64,000 bases of DNA, from the NCBI GenBank assembly GCA_028023455.1, contig JAQFVV010006335.1, positions 502,741 to 566,740 on the forward strand, written 5' to 3'. A program made the translations under genes and the position numbers. The notes under the pieces are model-generated. The model had not been told where the DNA came from. It saw only the letters and a list, made by a program, of their open reading frames with translations, and made no database searches. This stretch comes from Epiperipatus broadwayi. Taxonomy: Eukaryota; Onychophora; Udeonychophora; Euonychophora; Peripatidae. Position 1 is the first letter of the stretch, and each line of letters starts with the position of its first letter. Positions 12,536-28,432 of this stretch are shown here, in pieces.

Positions 12536-14154
12536 AATATGTAATAAATATTGTATGCTAAGCAAAGGTCAATAACAGAAGAAATACCTATATTTTAAAC
12601 TTTTAATGTTTATAAGCTTATTCTTGCCAATAATGATAGAGATTGAGAGAGATTAATTGTATCTCTCAATTACATGCATTTTAATATAAGCTACTTTTAT
12701 CTTTACAATTATTTATTTCTACTTGTTTGTTAGTTTAATAGCTATCCATGTCATATTTTTATCTGGATGATAAATAAGATTCATTGTAACTGTCCATCTT
12801 TGTTGGCAAAGGTAATATTATAACTATTAAAAACTTAAGGAATATATGGTCTATTCTACTTTTGACCATTGCTAAATATTTTTATAGTCTAGGAGATTAA
12901 TTGCTCTCCTAATTACATATTCATTAAGCTATGAAAAATTTATATTTATAAGGATTATTTGTATATATATACACATAAAACATATGTATTGTATATATGC
13001 AATAGAACATTAAACAACACATATATAAACAAAGCTCATGAATTATCTGCTAAATGCAATATATGCTTGAATCTTGAAATTAAATATAGTGGATACCATG
13101 ATTATACTGTACTGTCATCTTATAAATTGATAATCTACTTTTTATACATTATACACAATAAAATTTATAGAGTATCATAAATCACAACATTTGGATGCAT
13201 CAGATGAGATTAATAGATTGAGATATTCTTTTCACACAAGTGATCTTTGCTTAGCTTTTTATTTTTTCATAGAATATTTGTAAATTTTTGACATATTATA
13301 ATGTAAATTTGAATTTGTTACCCCTTAGTAATAGCTTAATGTTTTTATGATGCATCTTGAACATTAATTTTGTATTTGTTTTATTAAAAGTTGAAGACAT
13401 GCAGACAAACTTTGTTTAATAAAAATAAATTATTTATTACATAAATATCATGGCCTTTTAAAAAAATATCTTTTAAACCAAAAATTCAATTCAGTGCAAA
13501 ACTAAACATTCACTAATAGCTTTACTTTAGTTCAGATTGTAAATTTTATTATGTATAAATATTTATTCAATTATTCAGATTCCCTTTCTTGGTAATTTAA
13601 TATTTTCATCAGCCATTCTAGTTTAAGTTTGCTCAGTTTTACTATTTCTTATTAAACTTTTTTTGTAAAATTATGATTATTTTGCATAATTTTGTAAGTT
13701 ATTTACATAGTTCATTATATTACTTTGTTAGTAGTCATGAAGACATCAAATTGATGTATTTACTATGGGTATGGACTATTCTTATATGCATAAAGATCTA
13801 AAAATATGTATTGTGTCAAGTACTTTTAGTAAACAATGTTATTATGAGTAATAAAGAAAAAAACCTTTTTGTTTAACACTTAAATTTTTTTAGATATGTA
13901 ACAAACAAGGTTCATAGTTCATTATGGTCAAGAGATTGTGTTTAATTATTTAAATATCTCAGTTTATAATAGTATAATTTTGATAATTCTCTTTACATAT
14001 ATTGTAACCTGCAAAATGAGCAAAAGTGAATTGCTAAGTTGAATACATGCCACAAAGTTCGATTGACACAACTATCCCTAAGTGATCGATTACAAATATG
14101 TTGTGCATGCCAAAATGGTAAACAACAAAATCAAGACAACTGAACAATCATAGC

Positions 14155-14974
<820 letters not shown>

Positions 14975-15181
14975 ATTTTTTTTTTTCAATTCAATTCAAT
15001 TCAATTTATTCTATGAAATAAAACAAAGTACATCACAAATATTTAAAAACTCCAAACAAGAAAAATCTTGTGTGTGGAATTTACATGTAAAAATAAATTA
15101 AATAAAAATACAATCAAAAACTCAAAAGAACAGTTTAGGAAATAAATAAAATTAATTAAATAAATAAAATAAATGCCAAAA

Positions 15182-15820
15182 TTAATACATACTACACAAC
15201 CATTGACACAAATATTTTTTGAATGATATATAAGAAATATTATTCAGATCAATTGAACATTCATATACAAATTTATTAAACAACTTTGACCCAGAATAAA
15301 CATATTGTCTTCTACTAGATTCCTTAAAAAATTTTGGTAAAGGTAATTGAAATTTATTAGAAAGACGAGTATTTAGAACATAAACTCTAGAATTCAGAAA
15401 AGGTTTAGCACAAAAAATATCAAAAATAACTCTATATTGATATAAGTGATTTACATCAAATAAACCAAATGCAATATAAATATCTCGAACAGAAGAGGAA
15501 CGAGATCTACCAAAAATAATGCGCAAAGTATAATTTTGCAAAACACGCAAAGAAGATAAAATATGTGGAGAAGCATTACCCCAAATAATGATATTGTAAG
15601 ATAAAATACTCTGATAACAGGCAATGTAAATAAAAATGAGAGCAGACCTAGGAAGAAATTTAACTAAATAATAAAACATATAGTTTAAATTACGTAACCG
15701 TTGACAAAGATAGGTAATGTGATTTGTCCAGGACAATCTGGAGTCAATATATATTCCCAAATAACAATAATTATCTACCAAAGGAATATTCTCACAAGTA
15801 CATATACTATTATAATGCAA
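15182..15820 (-). pseudogene. LINE reverse transcriptase, C-terminal region
   Basis: A 212-codon open stretch carries the post-polymerase region of jockey/CR1/I-group LINEs. It includes NYCYLGIYIDSRLSWTNHI, matching the K-YLGvxiDxxLsWxxHI block after the thumb, then a hydrophobic YQSILSYNIIIWGNAS segment. It is in a different frame from the upstream palm domain, so at least one frameshift separates them. It ends ~180 nt before the TTGAA tail. Family assignment beyond LINE is uncertain. Confidence 0.8.
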
Positions 15821-15845
15821 AATATACTTACAGCAAATTTTAATC

Positions 15846-16638
15846 TTAAGAGAAAAAAAGTACGCTTGTAAGAAAAAGAATAGCTTTTGTTTTATCTAAA
15901 TTGACCAACAATGAATTATATGCCAACCATTTACCAATTGAGTCCAAATCCTCATTCACTAATTTTTCAAGAAGATTATAAGAAACAGCATTGCAAGATA
16001 AAGCAATATCATCAGCAAAACCAAAAATCTTAGAATGTAACTTCAATGAAAATAAATCATTAATATAAATTAAAAACAATAGAGGACCAAGTACTGAACC
16101 TTATGGAACTCCAGAATTAATCAAGACAACATCACTGATAGTACCATAAATATTAGTAAACTGTTTCCTATCATTTAAATAACTCTCCAACCAACTACCA
16201 ATAGATCCATGAAAACCATACAAGTAGCAACGCAATCAAAATATTATGATTAACAGAATCAAATGCTTTAGATAAATCAAGATAAATAGCCAATGTTTTA
16301 AGTTCCTGATCCAATGAAGATGTTAAATACTGAACATGATGTTTTAAAGCATCTAATGTACTTCTGCCAGGAAGAAAACCATATTGATAGTCAGATAAAA
16401 TTTTATTTTTAAACAGAAATGACAACATTTGATCCCTAACAATCATTTCCAATAATTTAGAAAAAACAGAAATAATAGCAATTGGCCTATAATTGACCAT
16501 AAGAGTAGAATCACCCTTTTTATAAACAGGAGTAATAACATTAACTTTCAGACATTCTGGAAATGATCCAGACTGCAAAGATAAATTAAATAAATGAACT
16601 AAAATAGGCAAAAATGCAACCTTATTTTCTTTAAGCAT
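15846..16638 (-). pseudogene. LINE reverse transcriptase, fingers and palm, interrupted
   Basis: 16,195-16,638 encodes the fingers and first palm motifs. Landmarks are ITPVYKKGD, NYRPIAIISVFSKLLE, GFLPGRSTLDAL and LDLSKAFDSVNH, which carries the first catalytic Asp. Next comes a GVP-stop-GSVLGPLLF stretch near 16,090-16,115, where a TAA replaces the usual Gln codon. 15,846-16,079 continues with the FADDIALSC box holding the catalytic Asp pair. Frameshifts separate these pieces. The start at 16,638 is a truncation point and not a natural start codon. Confidence 0.85.
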
Positions 16639-16670
16639 CTTAATAATAATAATTATTTTCTTTAAGCATC

Positions 16671-18691
<2,021 letters not shown>

Positions 18692-21600
18692 TGTGCCCTT
18701 TTGTATGGGTCACCATCTAATTTTGTGCTAATCTATTAAAAATTTTAAATTTAAGATATATTTGAATATGTGATGTTAATTTTGCTTATGGTAATATTTC
18801 AAGGGGTTTAATTAAAGCAATCTATGAGTATTTGATATGTAAAATTGTGCTGATATTGAGAGAGACATTTTAAATGATGATGATTATAATATATGGTTGG
18901 GAAAAATGGCCATAATCAATACTGCATTAATATATTTAATAAATAGGTATTTAAAGCTAAAAGTGTTTAAAAGACAAGTAAGATTAAATGCATATGTTTA
19001 TTGTTGATAAAATAATATTATAAAAGAATATAAATATTTTAATTATTGTAAGTACTTAAATAAAAGACTAATATTTGATTTTAATAATATTGGATAATTA
19101 TTTTAAAATCTATTATAATATCTTATTTATTTAAAAAATATTTATTTTAAAAAATGCAATTGTTAGTTATTTTTAGATTATGAGAAGCGTTTCTTTTATT
19201 GTAAAAAAAAAAAACAGATGTTAGTTAGATATACACAAACATGCTTGGAAGTTATTTAGCAAAGTTGCAAAACTATTTTAAAAAATTATGTTGTAAAATT
19301 TATAAATAATACGTGAGTTATCACGAGATAAAAATAAAGATATTCAATGTAAAATATTAAATCTGATTTTAAAATATTGTTTTAAAAATATAACGTATAA
19401 AAAAGACTTAGTTTATTTTAAATAATTTTATAAAAGTTAAAATTAAAATCAAGTAAGAGTATATTTTAAAAGTGTTTAATGGATTTAAATAAATGATAAA
19501 GATTATTTTAGAAATTTAATAATGTAATAAATATTAAATATTAAATAAGTCATTATTTATTTTTAATTTTGTGTTGTTGGTAAATATGTAAATAAGCCAG
19601 CAAAGTTGATTGTTTAATCTACCAATCAAATGGGAAGTTTCTTCCGGTATAAAAGCTCAGTTCAATTGTTAGGAGAGGACTTCGTGATTGAATTTTCAAG
19701 TTAATTGTGCTATTAGAAAAATAGCTAAGTAATTTTATAGACGCTTTTAAAAATCATTTTTCAAAATTATAAGAGTGTCTTTGTAAATAAGTTATAGAAA
19801 TTTTAAATGATAAACCTGCAGTGTTAACTTAATTTTTCCCTATCAATCGTCTCTAAATTGAAGCTCAATTTACATGCAAATGGTCATGGGAACATCATAT
19901 ATAGTGAAAATATATCGGAAACTTTATACTAGAGATATGACAAACGCTGGATTAGTTTGGAAAGTTACGAGATGGAGAAAAGTAGTATTTTGGACAATAT
20001 ATAATTTTAAAAGCTAATTATTATTGACTATTAGAAAATAGATATTTTAAAGAATAAAATACTTCTTTATGAAGAAAGTATTTTTGCAAGCTATAAATTT
20101 GAATATATATTTTAAGTAAAGATATTAGAAATGAAAGTAGCTTTGAATGCTTGCCTTGTTAAGTCTTTATGTTTAAAAGACTGAATGTTGATAATTTTAA
20201 AGGCAAGTCAATTGAAATATAATTAGCTAAAAATCTTAATATAATAAAATTATTATATTGAAATAATTTAAACGCGGGTCGTTTATAGATAAAGAAGATT
20301 ATTCTTACCTGGATTTTTTTTTTTTTTGTTAAGAAATGCGCAAGAAATATGTGGACGTCCCAGTTAATTTAAAATAATTAAATGATAATTTTTCATAAAT
20401 TATAAACTAATTCAAGAATAATAACTTTTAAATAATATTCTTTAAAGAACTGCATCCGGATCAGATAAACTATTTTAATTTTATTATATTTTTTATAAAA
20501 GAACTGATTAACTTTTATTTTGGTTTTAAAAGAACGTTTTCGTTTTTCATAAACTTTTAAAAAAACACGTGTTGGACCGGAAACAGGAAATGGTGTTCTA
20601 GTGAATGTGTGCCTCAGATTAAAGAACTTTATGGTGAAAAGGAAACATCGCTGGAGTCACGTAATATGAACTCTGTTTTATTTATCTAATATAAAAATTA
20701 AATATTATTAATTTATTAAAATAAGATAGGTACATATCTTTAAATAATAACTAAAAAATAATATAATGATTAATTGCATGAGTTTATTTTATAATTAATA
20801 TAACACAGAATATTTTAAAGTATGATCGTGAGTATAAATGTGAATTATTTTATGAAGCTGTAATTCCGAAGAATATTGGAAGATGGACTGGACATTAATT
20901 CATTATCTATGGTAAAAATTGTATAATAGTAATAATTTTGATGTATTTAATATGTTTTCTTTAGATCAACCAAATATTATGTTATTTTGAATGAATGTAT
21001 GATTATTTTAAAAATACACACATTATATTGGCAGTGACAGTTTTATTTAAATATGCATAATTTGAATTTATGATATAAATATGACACAACATTACATAAG
21101 AAGCTTAGAAATAATTATATGATTCTTTCGTAAATAAATTTTGATTTTTATTTTTATTATTATTATGTTGGAGTATTAGAATTATATTTATTATTCATAC
21201 AAGTAATTATTTTATTTCAAGTTAGGAAGAGATCTCAAAGTCTATATTTTTTTTTTTATTTTATTGGATAAATTAAGTTAAGTTTTATGTAGAAGTTCAT
21301 ATTTGAGTTGGAGATTTACTGAATATAGATGATGAAGTATCAATAGTATGGATAATTAGTATTTATTTAAATTGATGATTGTTTTCCCGGAAAGTTTGAA
21401 TAAGTTTTAAAAGGATGTTTTGTAGATAGAAAGTTATTAAGAAGGAGTAGAATAACACATAAAGTAGAGTAATAATTTCACATAGAAAAGAATCATAGAA
21501 TTTATCTAATATAATGCTTTATGAATTTGAAATTGATGAATAATTTAAATATTATTATTTTAACAGTACATATATGTAATGCATATTTGATAAAACATGT

Positions 21601-22968
21601 AGCATGAATTGCATTAAGTGAAATATAAGGTTATAATCAGTTATTTGTTATTACATTATAAAGATGCATTAGTTTCTATATTATGCTATTAGAGTAATAC
21701 TAATAGTAGAGTGAACACATACTAGGACATGATGAAATAAGTAACAGTAATACTTAAGTGATGTAGCAATTTAATTAGTAAAGTTTAATTGTTTACATAT
21801 GCTACATAAATATTATTTACATAAATTTTTTCTGTGTAATAATTGAAGTTCACTGATATTTATTTAAAGTCTAAGTTCTGAAAACATACTTCAATGTTAT
21901 TAATACAGCATTTTAAAGGATGTATAATTACTTATTAAGAGTATGAGTTAATAACAGTGTAAACATATTGTATTATTATTTTCTTATTTTTATTTTCTTT
22001 GTTTTCATAATTTTGAACTGTAAATATTGTAAATAAATTCTTAGTTGAAGTTAATGTAAATAAATTTGTTTAATTTGTTTTAAAAGTGTGTCGAGTTCAT
22101 TATTTTACACCACAGCATTTGACAGCAGATAATTTGAAGAAACATAATATTTGTCCAATGTGAATTTATTAATATTATTTTAGAAATAAATACAATATTT
22201 TCCTGATTATCATTTATGAGAATTGATTGACATTATTATATCATATTACAATGGTCATAGAGTAATTATAATGCATAATATAAGAGTACAATATTATTTA
22301 TTGCCACAGATTATTGAATTGTAAGATTTTGATTTATTCCAAAATTAAGATACTATATGAAAATAAAAGATATACATATGATTATTTATTTAATGATTAT
22401 TGATATAACAGAAATAGAGAAGATTAGGTTATACTCTAAGATTAGTATTATTATTATTATTAAAATAAGTTAGGTGTATTTAGGTTTGATGTAAAATCCC
22501 ATATCATACTTATTTACATGAGTTATCATTACTTTAAGATAATTAGAAGAACCTGAGATTATTTAATTATATTTTAAAAATTAAAAGTTAAGATTTATTT
22601 ATTTTATTATTATTAAAGATAGTTTATTTTATTTAAAAGCCATAAGAATGCTGTAGATGTAGTAGTAAGTTAATAAGGAGGTAATAGTATTCTTATGCCA
22701 TTGAGACAATGTCTTGGGAGATATTGACTCAATGTAAATCTACTTATTGCTTTGTAACTTTACTTCACAGTCTCATGATTTTGATAAATACTTATTTAAT
22801 TAGTACATACTATAGAAGTATATTGATTTTGATAATTGATAATAAATTTAATTAGAATATGATAGTATAAAAGTAAATTAAAGATAGATATGCAAATTTT
22901 AATTAAGCATTATAATTTAATTGAGCTAGTCGTATTTCAAACTATATTATACATCGAGAAGTAAGGGT

Positions 22969-22971
<3 letters not shown>
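18692..22971 (+). mobile_element. 4.28-kb LTR-like insertion (TG...CA ends) absent from copy 2
   Basis: The segment begins TGTGCCCTT at 18,692 and ends AAGGGTACA at 22,971. Its ends are near-perfect short inverted repeats (TGTGCCCTT versus TGTACCCTT) of the TG...CA type used by LTR elements. It sits within a (TA)n array. Copy 2 (47,527-47,614) has an uninterrupted (TA)n there, flanked by the same GGAGCTTA and AAGCACAAAC. No reading frame of note is present. It has TATAAAAG at 19,648, AATAAA signals near 22,030-22,060, and a TGACAGCAG-like sequence near 22,120 that could be a primer-binding site after an LTR ending around 22,114. It may be a very long solo LTR or an LTR with a short internal remnant. 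Deletion from copy 2 is the alternative. Confidence 0.6.
19648..19663 (+). promoter_or_regulatory. TATA box in the LTR-like insertion
   Basis: CCGGTATAAAAGC gives a consensus TATA box in otherwise featureless AT-rich DNA. A TCAGTT motif is only ~10 nt downstream, too close to be its initiator; a start near 19,676-19,680 would be expected. It supports a promoter-bearing, LTR-like identity. Confidence 0.35.

Positions 22972-23058
<87 letters not shown>
22972..23058. repeat. (TA)n microsatellite (copy 1)
   Basis: About 43 TA units between the end of the 4.28-kb insertion and AAGCACAAACAAAT. The copy 2 equivalent is 47,527-47,614. Confidence 0.95.
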
Positions 23059-23061
<3 letters not shown>

Positions 23062-23473
23062 CACAAACAAATATTGTAAATAAATTTGTATTTTTTTCTT
23101 AATTATATTTTTAATAAATTGCAATTATTTTTCTTCATATAATTACACAAAAATTCAAAATGGAAGATGCAATCGTTGCCTGCCCAAGAGTAATTAAAGA
23201 GTGAGAAGATTAGTTTGTTTCATGGTTTTAAAAGGAATTTTTAAATTAAAGCTAATGAAAGTAAAATTTAAAACAAAGCTAATTGATTTTAAGTTAGCTG
23301 TTAACATTTTTATCAAATCTATTTCCAATCTGGAAATTGATTTGAATTTATTTTTGGTTAGCTATCTTGCGATTGCATCTCCATAACAAGAGAGAAAATA
23401 TTTTTGCAAATTAAAGATTCAATTAGAGTTAAGAAGTTTAATTAAAAACATTCTTTGAATAACTCAAAACTGG

Positions 23474-23513
23474 TATAAATAGGATTGAAAATCTATTGTG
23501 GGAGAGTTCAGTC
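23474..23513 (+). promoter_or_regulatory. Candidate TATA/initiator promoter (copy 1; copy 2 at 48,029)
   Basis: GGTATAAATAGG at 23,472 is followed 36 nt downstream by TTCAGTCAAG, with the initiator A at 23,510. The spacing is slightly long for a TATA/Inr pair. The element is unchanged in copy 2 (TATA at 48,029, initiator A at 48,065). Downstream ATGs open only very short frames, so no gene start can be assigned. Confidence 0.3.
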
Positions 23514-24775
23514 AAGTGCTGCTAAACTGACTTCATGTCTTTTGATTTTTAAAATGGTTTTTGGGTAGAGTGACCTAAGCTGCCTTTCCCTCCATCTCCA
23601 GCTTGACTCTTTGCCATACAGAGATGTAGCTCCTACCAATCAATGATGCCATCTTCCACAAAAGATTCATCTGTAGTTCACCCCATAGAATCATGATGTA
23701 ACAAGCCTATAGCCATTATCATCATCTTACCTGAAGTCTAACTCCTAATTCTTTGAAATTATTGTTTTCTTTATGTTAAACCTTTTTTTAACTCATTCAT
23801 CAGTGAGCAGGTTAAACTAATAATTATTTTTTTAGTATCGATTCTCTATAACCTAAACTAATCTTATTGTAAAATATTTCATCCAACTCATGTTTCTTAT
23901 TTTTCTTATAATTTAGTGCGGTTATAATTTAATTTTAATGATATTTTTGTATTTTCATTTGATTTTTATTTGTAAATGTTAATCAAACTTAGTCTTACAA
24001 ATTTCTATATCCCGCTATGGAATAGAGGGGGGGGGATAATTAATTATTTCATGTCTTTATTTCTAACTAGCTCGTAAGATTGAGTTTGTTTGATAAATGA
24101 ATATATGTTGTTGTTTTTTTTAATATTTTATAATAAATTTATACAAAATGTATAAATATTTTTCCAATCTGGGATGGATCTTGGTGTCTGTTAATTTATT
24201 GATTTCTTTCTCTTAATCACCATCACCAAAAGGCTGGTGACCAAATACTCTTTTGTTATTTGCACTTTTAAGTGCGGCGATTTTAATTTTTTTTATATGT
24301 TAATAAAATAGTATTGATTCAAGAAAGGGGAGAACTGCACGCTTCTGATAAATGATTTTATCTTACATGGGTCATTATTTTAACATATCATTACTTATTT
24401 GTTAAACCACTTAAGGCTTTATGTTAGTATTCAAGCTCAATGATTTCATATTCTTATAATAGCATTGCTAGCATATGTCAGACATTAATGAGCCACATAA
24501 GGGCTTTGATCTTGATTTATCCATACATCATTCCAGGGATTCTTGATCATCCTTGTTTATCATTTTTCTCCTCAATTTGTATATTTATATATTGTTCTTA
24601 TCTGTCTGTACCTCACTCCAAAAGATACAGAACCTTCCATCTTTTTTCAGTGTTCTCGTTCCTAACAGGGGTATATGTCTACTCCCTGGAGCAAGCAGGC
24701 TAGTTTAGTTGAAGATATGTATGGTTTGCCATGATCCGGACCCATAACAACTTCCTACCCACTTTTTTTTTTCAG

Positions 24776-24931
24776 TACTCCTCAGCTGGAAGCTGGCGTA
24801 CCATCTTAAAATCGAAGAATGATGTTTTCTTGGCCAAAGCTGCCACACTCTCTCACATAATGCTAGCACCACAATTTTCTTATATTTTATTTTTTAACCT
24901 ATTTAACAAAATAAACCATAATGTTGAGTGA
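24776..24931 (+). CDS. Candidate terminal exon of unknown gene (copy 1; copy 2 at 49,333-49,488)
   Basis: A strong acceptor (T9 tract then CAG, ending at 24,775) precedes an open stretch of 51 codons that stops at 24,929-24,931. AATAAATAAA follows about 145 nt later, consistent with a last exon and poly(A) signal. The peptide includes SAGSWRTILKSKNDVFLAKA and has no recognised domain. Base composition is less AT-rich than the surroundings. An upstream open stretch (24,440-24,703) also ends near a second acceptor-like TTTTTTCAG. Conservation between the two copies is not independent evidence, because they are nearly identical throughout. This may be a pseudogene. Confidence 0.15.
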   Translation, partial: YSSAGSWRTILKSKNDVFLAKAATLSHIMLAPQFSYILFFNLFNKINHNVE

Positions 24932-27780
24932 TAATGAAACATTGTTCTCTTTATAATAATTTTCATTGGAGTTTTAGATCCAAATTATCATGAAGCTGCC
25001 CTCCCCTTTATTGAAATAAGCAATTCCCGTATTTATAAATTTCGCAATATTGGATCGTTAAATGTCGAAAATGTGTAATAAATAAATGTTTTTTTGTTTT
25101 TTTTTAATATATACTTATGGATCAAAATGTATCCTTAATTAATTGTTACTAATAAATGCTATGAATTAAAATAAAGCTATGTATCCAATGCCAAAGGCAT
25201 TCCATTAAAATTGTCCAAACAATAACTCAGTTATTTTATCTTTATTTGTGTTTTCTAAAGGTATAAAACGTCCACCAACCATCCAGATAAATATATTTTT
25301 ATAATATGAAATAAAATCAGATTTTTAAATATATGTTATGCATTGAAATGCCGCACTAAATTGATATCTGTTAAAATAAAAATAATTGAATCAAGTTTGT
25401 CAAAGATTTGTAACCAAAATAATAGTTTAAACTGCCTGAAGTTGATTATATATATATAAAATCATCTTGAATTTTGTCAAAATAAATATTCATATTTTAA
25501 ACTTAATCCAGTTGTTCGAATCTCCTTGATATATTTATATATGTTTTTTAACTTATATCTCGGGTTCACTCAATCTCTCATTATCATCACCAGTTGAGTT
25601 CTCATGCAAAACATTGTAGCATTAGGCCAGGATAGAATGAATTCATGTGGTATCACCATAGGTGTTGTCTATAGTGTTATAAATTTAGGAATGGGAAAAT
25701 AGATTAGAATTCATGATTACTCGTGATCTGTGTACCTCGGGCATGAATGGATTCAGGGCACTTTTGTTTAGATTCTAAATCTTGTTGGATGGGCTTACAT
25801 TTTTGACCAGTACATAATGAAATATGAGAATGAATCATCAAAAGAGAGGGTTGCCTAAATATAGTATTATATGCTTAGTATCACAAAAATATAACAAAAC
25901 TCTCTGGCATGATACAGACACCTATAAGAGAGAGAGAATACTATAATTTCTTAAAAAATAGCAATAAATGATGTATAAAGCCTATACAATAATAAATATA
26001 GCAAAAATATAGTTAAATATATATAATTGTGGCAAAAATAATTCAATAATTCACAAACTCTGTGAAACATTGATACACATTCAAAAAATTTCAAAAGGGG
26101 ACAGGTATAGTACACTTTAAAATATGTGGTACACGTGCTACATGTTAAACCTATGCATAAAATCATTCAGATAAACATAAATAAATACAATGCATATAAA
26201 ATAAATAGTAAATTAAATATTTTATACCCATTTACCAATAAAATAATGATTTTTTTAAAATTTTGATGTTCATATCATTACACCAGGTAAACTCAAATAA
26301 TGTTCTTGGATAGACTAATGTTTCTAGATATAGGATGTCCTAATAATATTATAAACTAAAAGAATAGTGGTGTTTTATAATATGAGAAAGATAGATATTT
26401 GAAGTTACTGACCCAAACAAAAATATAGCCATTTTAAATGAATTAATGTAGATTAAATAAGTAAAATTGTAAATACTATAAATATTGATAATTTTATAAT
26501 AGTGTGAAGAATAACAATACAGCAAGCATTATACAATTTTAGTAATATGTTAAATAAATGAGATTAATATCTCTTTCTGAAGAGCAATGTTTATAATTTT
26601 CTAATGAATATAAAAGAAGAAAAAATATTCTGAAATTGAGCATGGTCAGAAGCTTTAAAATTAATATTTCTGAAGAACAAGTAGACTATGGTAATGAATT
26701 AAAATATACCCTTTGAAGAGCAGACATATTTTTATAACTTGTAGTGAATATATTGAAAATATATCTCGTTCTTCTGAAATACTGCAATGCAATAATAATT
26801 ATTGTATAAAATTGCATTCATGAAATATATTACTGAATAATTACTTTAAATGATCAAAGTTCAATATTAAAATATGTCCATAATGTTGTCTTCTATATAT
26901 AAAATTAAAAATAATTTAAAACAATATTGAAATAAACAACTCATAATAAATAAAAAAAATCATTTAATAGATAAATCCAGCTTTCATTTCTTAATGGAAC
27001 TTTTTCAAGATGTTTTTCTTTTTACACAATCTCATGACCAATTATCATACAACACCCCCCTCCCCAATGAACATTATTTACATTATATTATAATAAATAT
27101 AATTATTAAAATACATACATTAAATATAACTATTAAAATACACATATGTACATCAAAATGATTAAATTTTTTACAGTCCTCCCCCCCCCCATAATATATA
27201 TTATACCTACCTCAACCCTTTTCTACCGTCGTTCGTAAATTTTATAAAAACATCAATTATATAAATCCATAACAATGTTTTAATTTTATAATAACGACTC
27301 GATCAGAATTTTGTACCTCCCTCTTACACAAAATCCTATCACAGGGCTGTCAGTACCTCGGGTAGAGTAATCAACATCATTGGAAAACATTTGCCAATAA
27401 CATTTATACTCGTTTACTAGATTACATATTAGCCAATCAAACTTTTTATTTATTTAAAGGAAAAAATCCTATGGGCGCCAGCCGACCTTGTCGACAAGTC
27501 TGCTTGACCAATATGATCTAGTACCCGCTCCCGCTAGCTCAGCTACAATAATCAATAAAATATACTCCGCCTACTTAAAAATCAATTTTATAATCTTTCT
27601 CTGCGCTAATTTTCTCGCTTTCTCCTTTTCTTTTATTTAATTATTTAAATTAAATCTAATTTAAGTAATTACTAACCCATGAAATCCTTATTTACGCTAT
27701 TACACTTCATTTGGTCTTATAATATAATTAACTACACTTTCATTCAAGTTTAGATAATATTTAATACAATAAAATCTCAT

Positions 27781-27973
27781 ATCATAAATACATTTTTGAA
27801 AATAATTATATGCACACTTATTTGAAATCACACTGAAATCTTACATTATAAATACATTTTGAAAATAATTATACGCACACTGATATTTGAAATCACACTG
27901 AAATCTTACATTATAAATACATTTTGAAAATAATTATACGCATACACTTATAATTGAAATCACACTAAAATCT
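27781..27973 (-). repeat. Three tandem ~64-bp units inside the LTR
   Basis: The block AATACATTTTGAAAATAATTA followed by GAAATCACACTGAAATCTTA recurs three times, with small length differences. The same triplication is in the other LTR (33,886-34,078). On the minus strand it lies downstream of the predicted start site, so it would be in the transcribed LTR portion. Confidence 0.8.
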
Positions 27974-28403
27974 CTGGGTAATGGAGCTAAAGACACTTAG
28001 TAGTTATTGTTCGTAACATAAAGTTCAGAGTTTATTATTACAGCTTTTATTAGTGAATTAGAAATTGAAATAAACATTACCTAGCTTTCTCCCTTATGCA
28101 CGGTTCCGAGCGTTGCTTCTGATAGTATTTCATTCGGTCAGTTAGCGCTAACTCTTTGCAATCCTTTCCTCGATGTCATTGGGATCCTGTGGGCTCCACG
28201 TGGACACTCCGTCTCCTTCTTGTTTTACACGACCATGATCGAAATTTGAACTGTCTGCTGTTGGTATTGCATGGAAGGATTCGGCCGGTTGTTCACACGA
28301 TGGGTTTAACAATGCAGCATTTTACTTTAGACGTATACTCTCTATCTATGAAAATAATATAATTAATGAATGAATAAGAATGATAAGAAAGATTATTAAG
28401 CTT

Positions 28404-28432
28404 GAATGAATAGAAAATTCGCCCTTTTTATA
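28404..28432 (-). promoter_or_regulatory. LTR promoter: TATAAAAAGG and TCATTC initiator
   Basis: On the minus strand TATAAAAAGGG begins at 28,432 and TCATTC (matching the TCAKTY initiator) has its A at 28,407, 25 nt downstream. The same pair is in the 5' LTR at 34,537 and 34,512, where it would drive the genomic transcript. Confidence 0.5.

Larger units (their letters stand above)
14976..16640 (-). mobile_element. 5'-truncated LINE inserted in a trinucleotide array
   Basis: A non-LTR retrotransposon on the minus strand, absent from the matching site of copy 2 (45,410-45,709). Its 3' end (left side) has a TTGAA-unit tail followed by a short A run (14,976-15,005). Its 5' end (right side) is truncated within the reverse transcriptase. 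At the 5' junction the sequence AAGATGCTTAAAGAAAATAA occurs twice (about 16,622-16,672), separated by a few TTA units. Coding remnants are listed separately. It is 1.66 kb long and broken by stops and frameshifts. Confidence 0.9.
23059..27201. other. Right part of copy 1, no confident gene
   Basis: This region matches 47,615-51,870 closely. It holds a candidate promoter (23,474), a G-run (24,028-24,036), and two short open frames near 24,440-24,931 that are almost identical in both copies. C-runs lie at ~27,053-27,065 and 27,181-27,190, just before the Gypsy LTR. No domain was recognised. Confidence 0.5.

Noticed and set aside
24440-24703. 87-codon frame conserved in both copies
   Set aside because: Both copies are nearly identical throughout, so conservation is uninformative, and the peptide is low-complexity hydrophobic with no known domain.
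28156-28362. 68-codon frame identical in both LTRs (also 34,261-34,467)
   Set aside because: Identity follows from LTR duplication, it lies antisense to the element, and no domain is seen.
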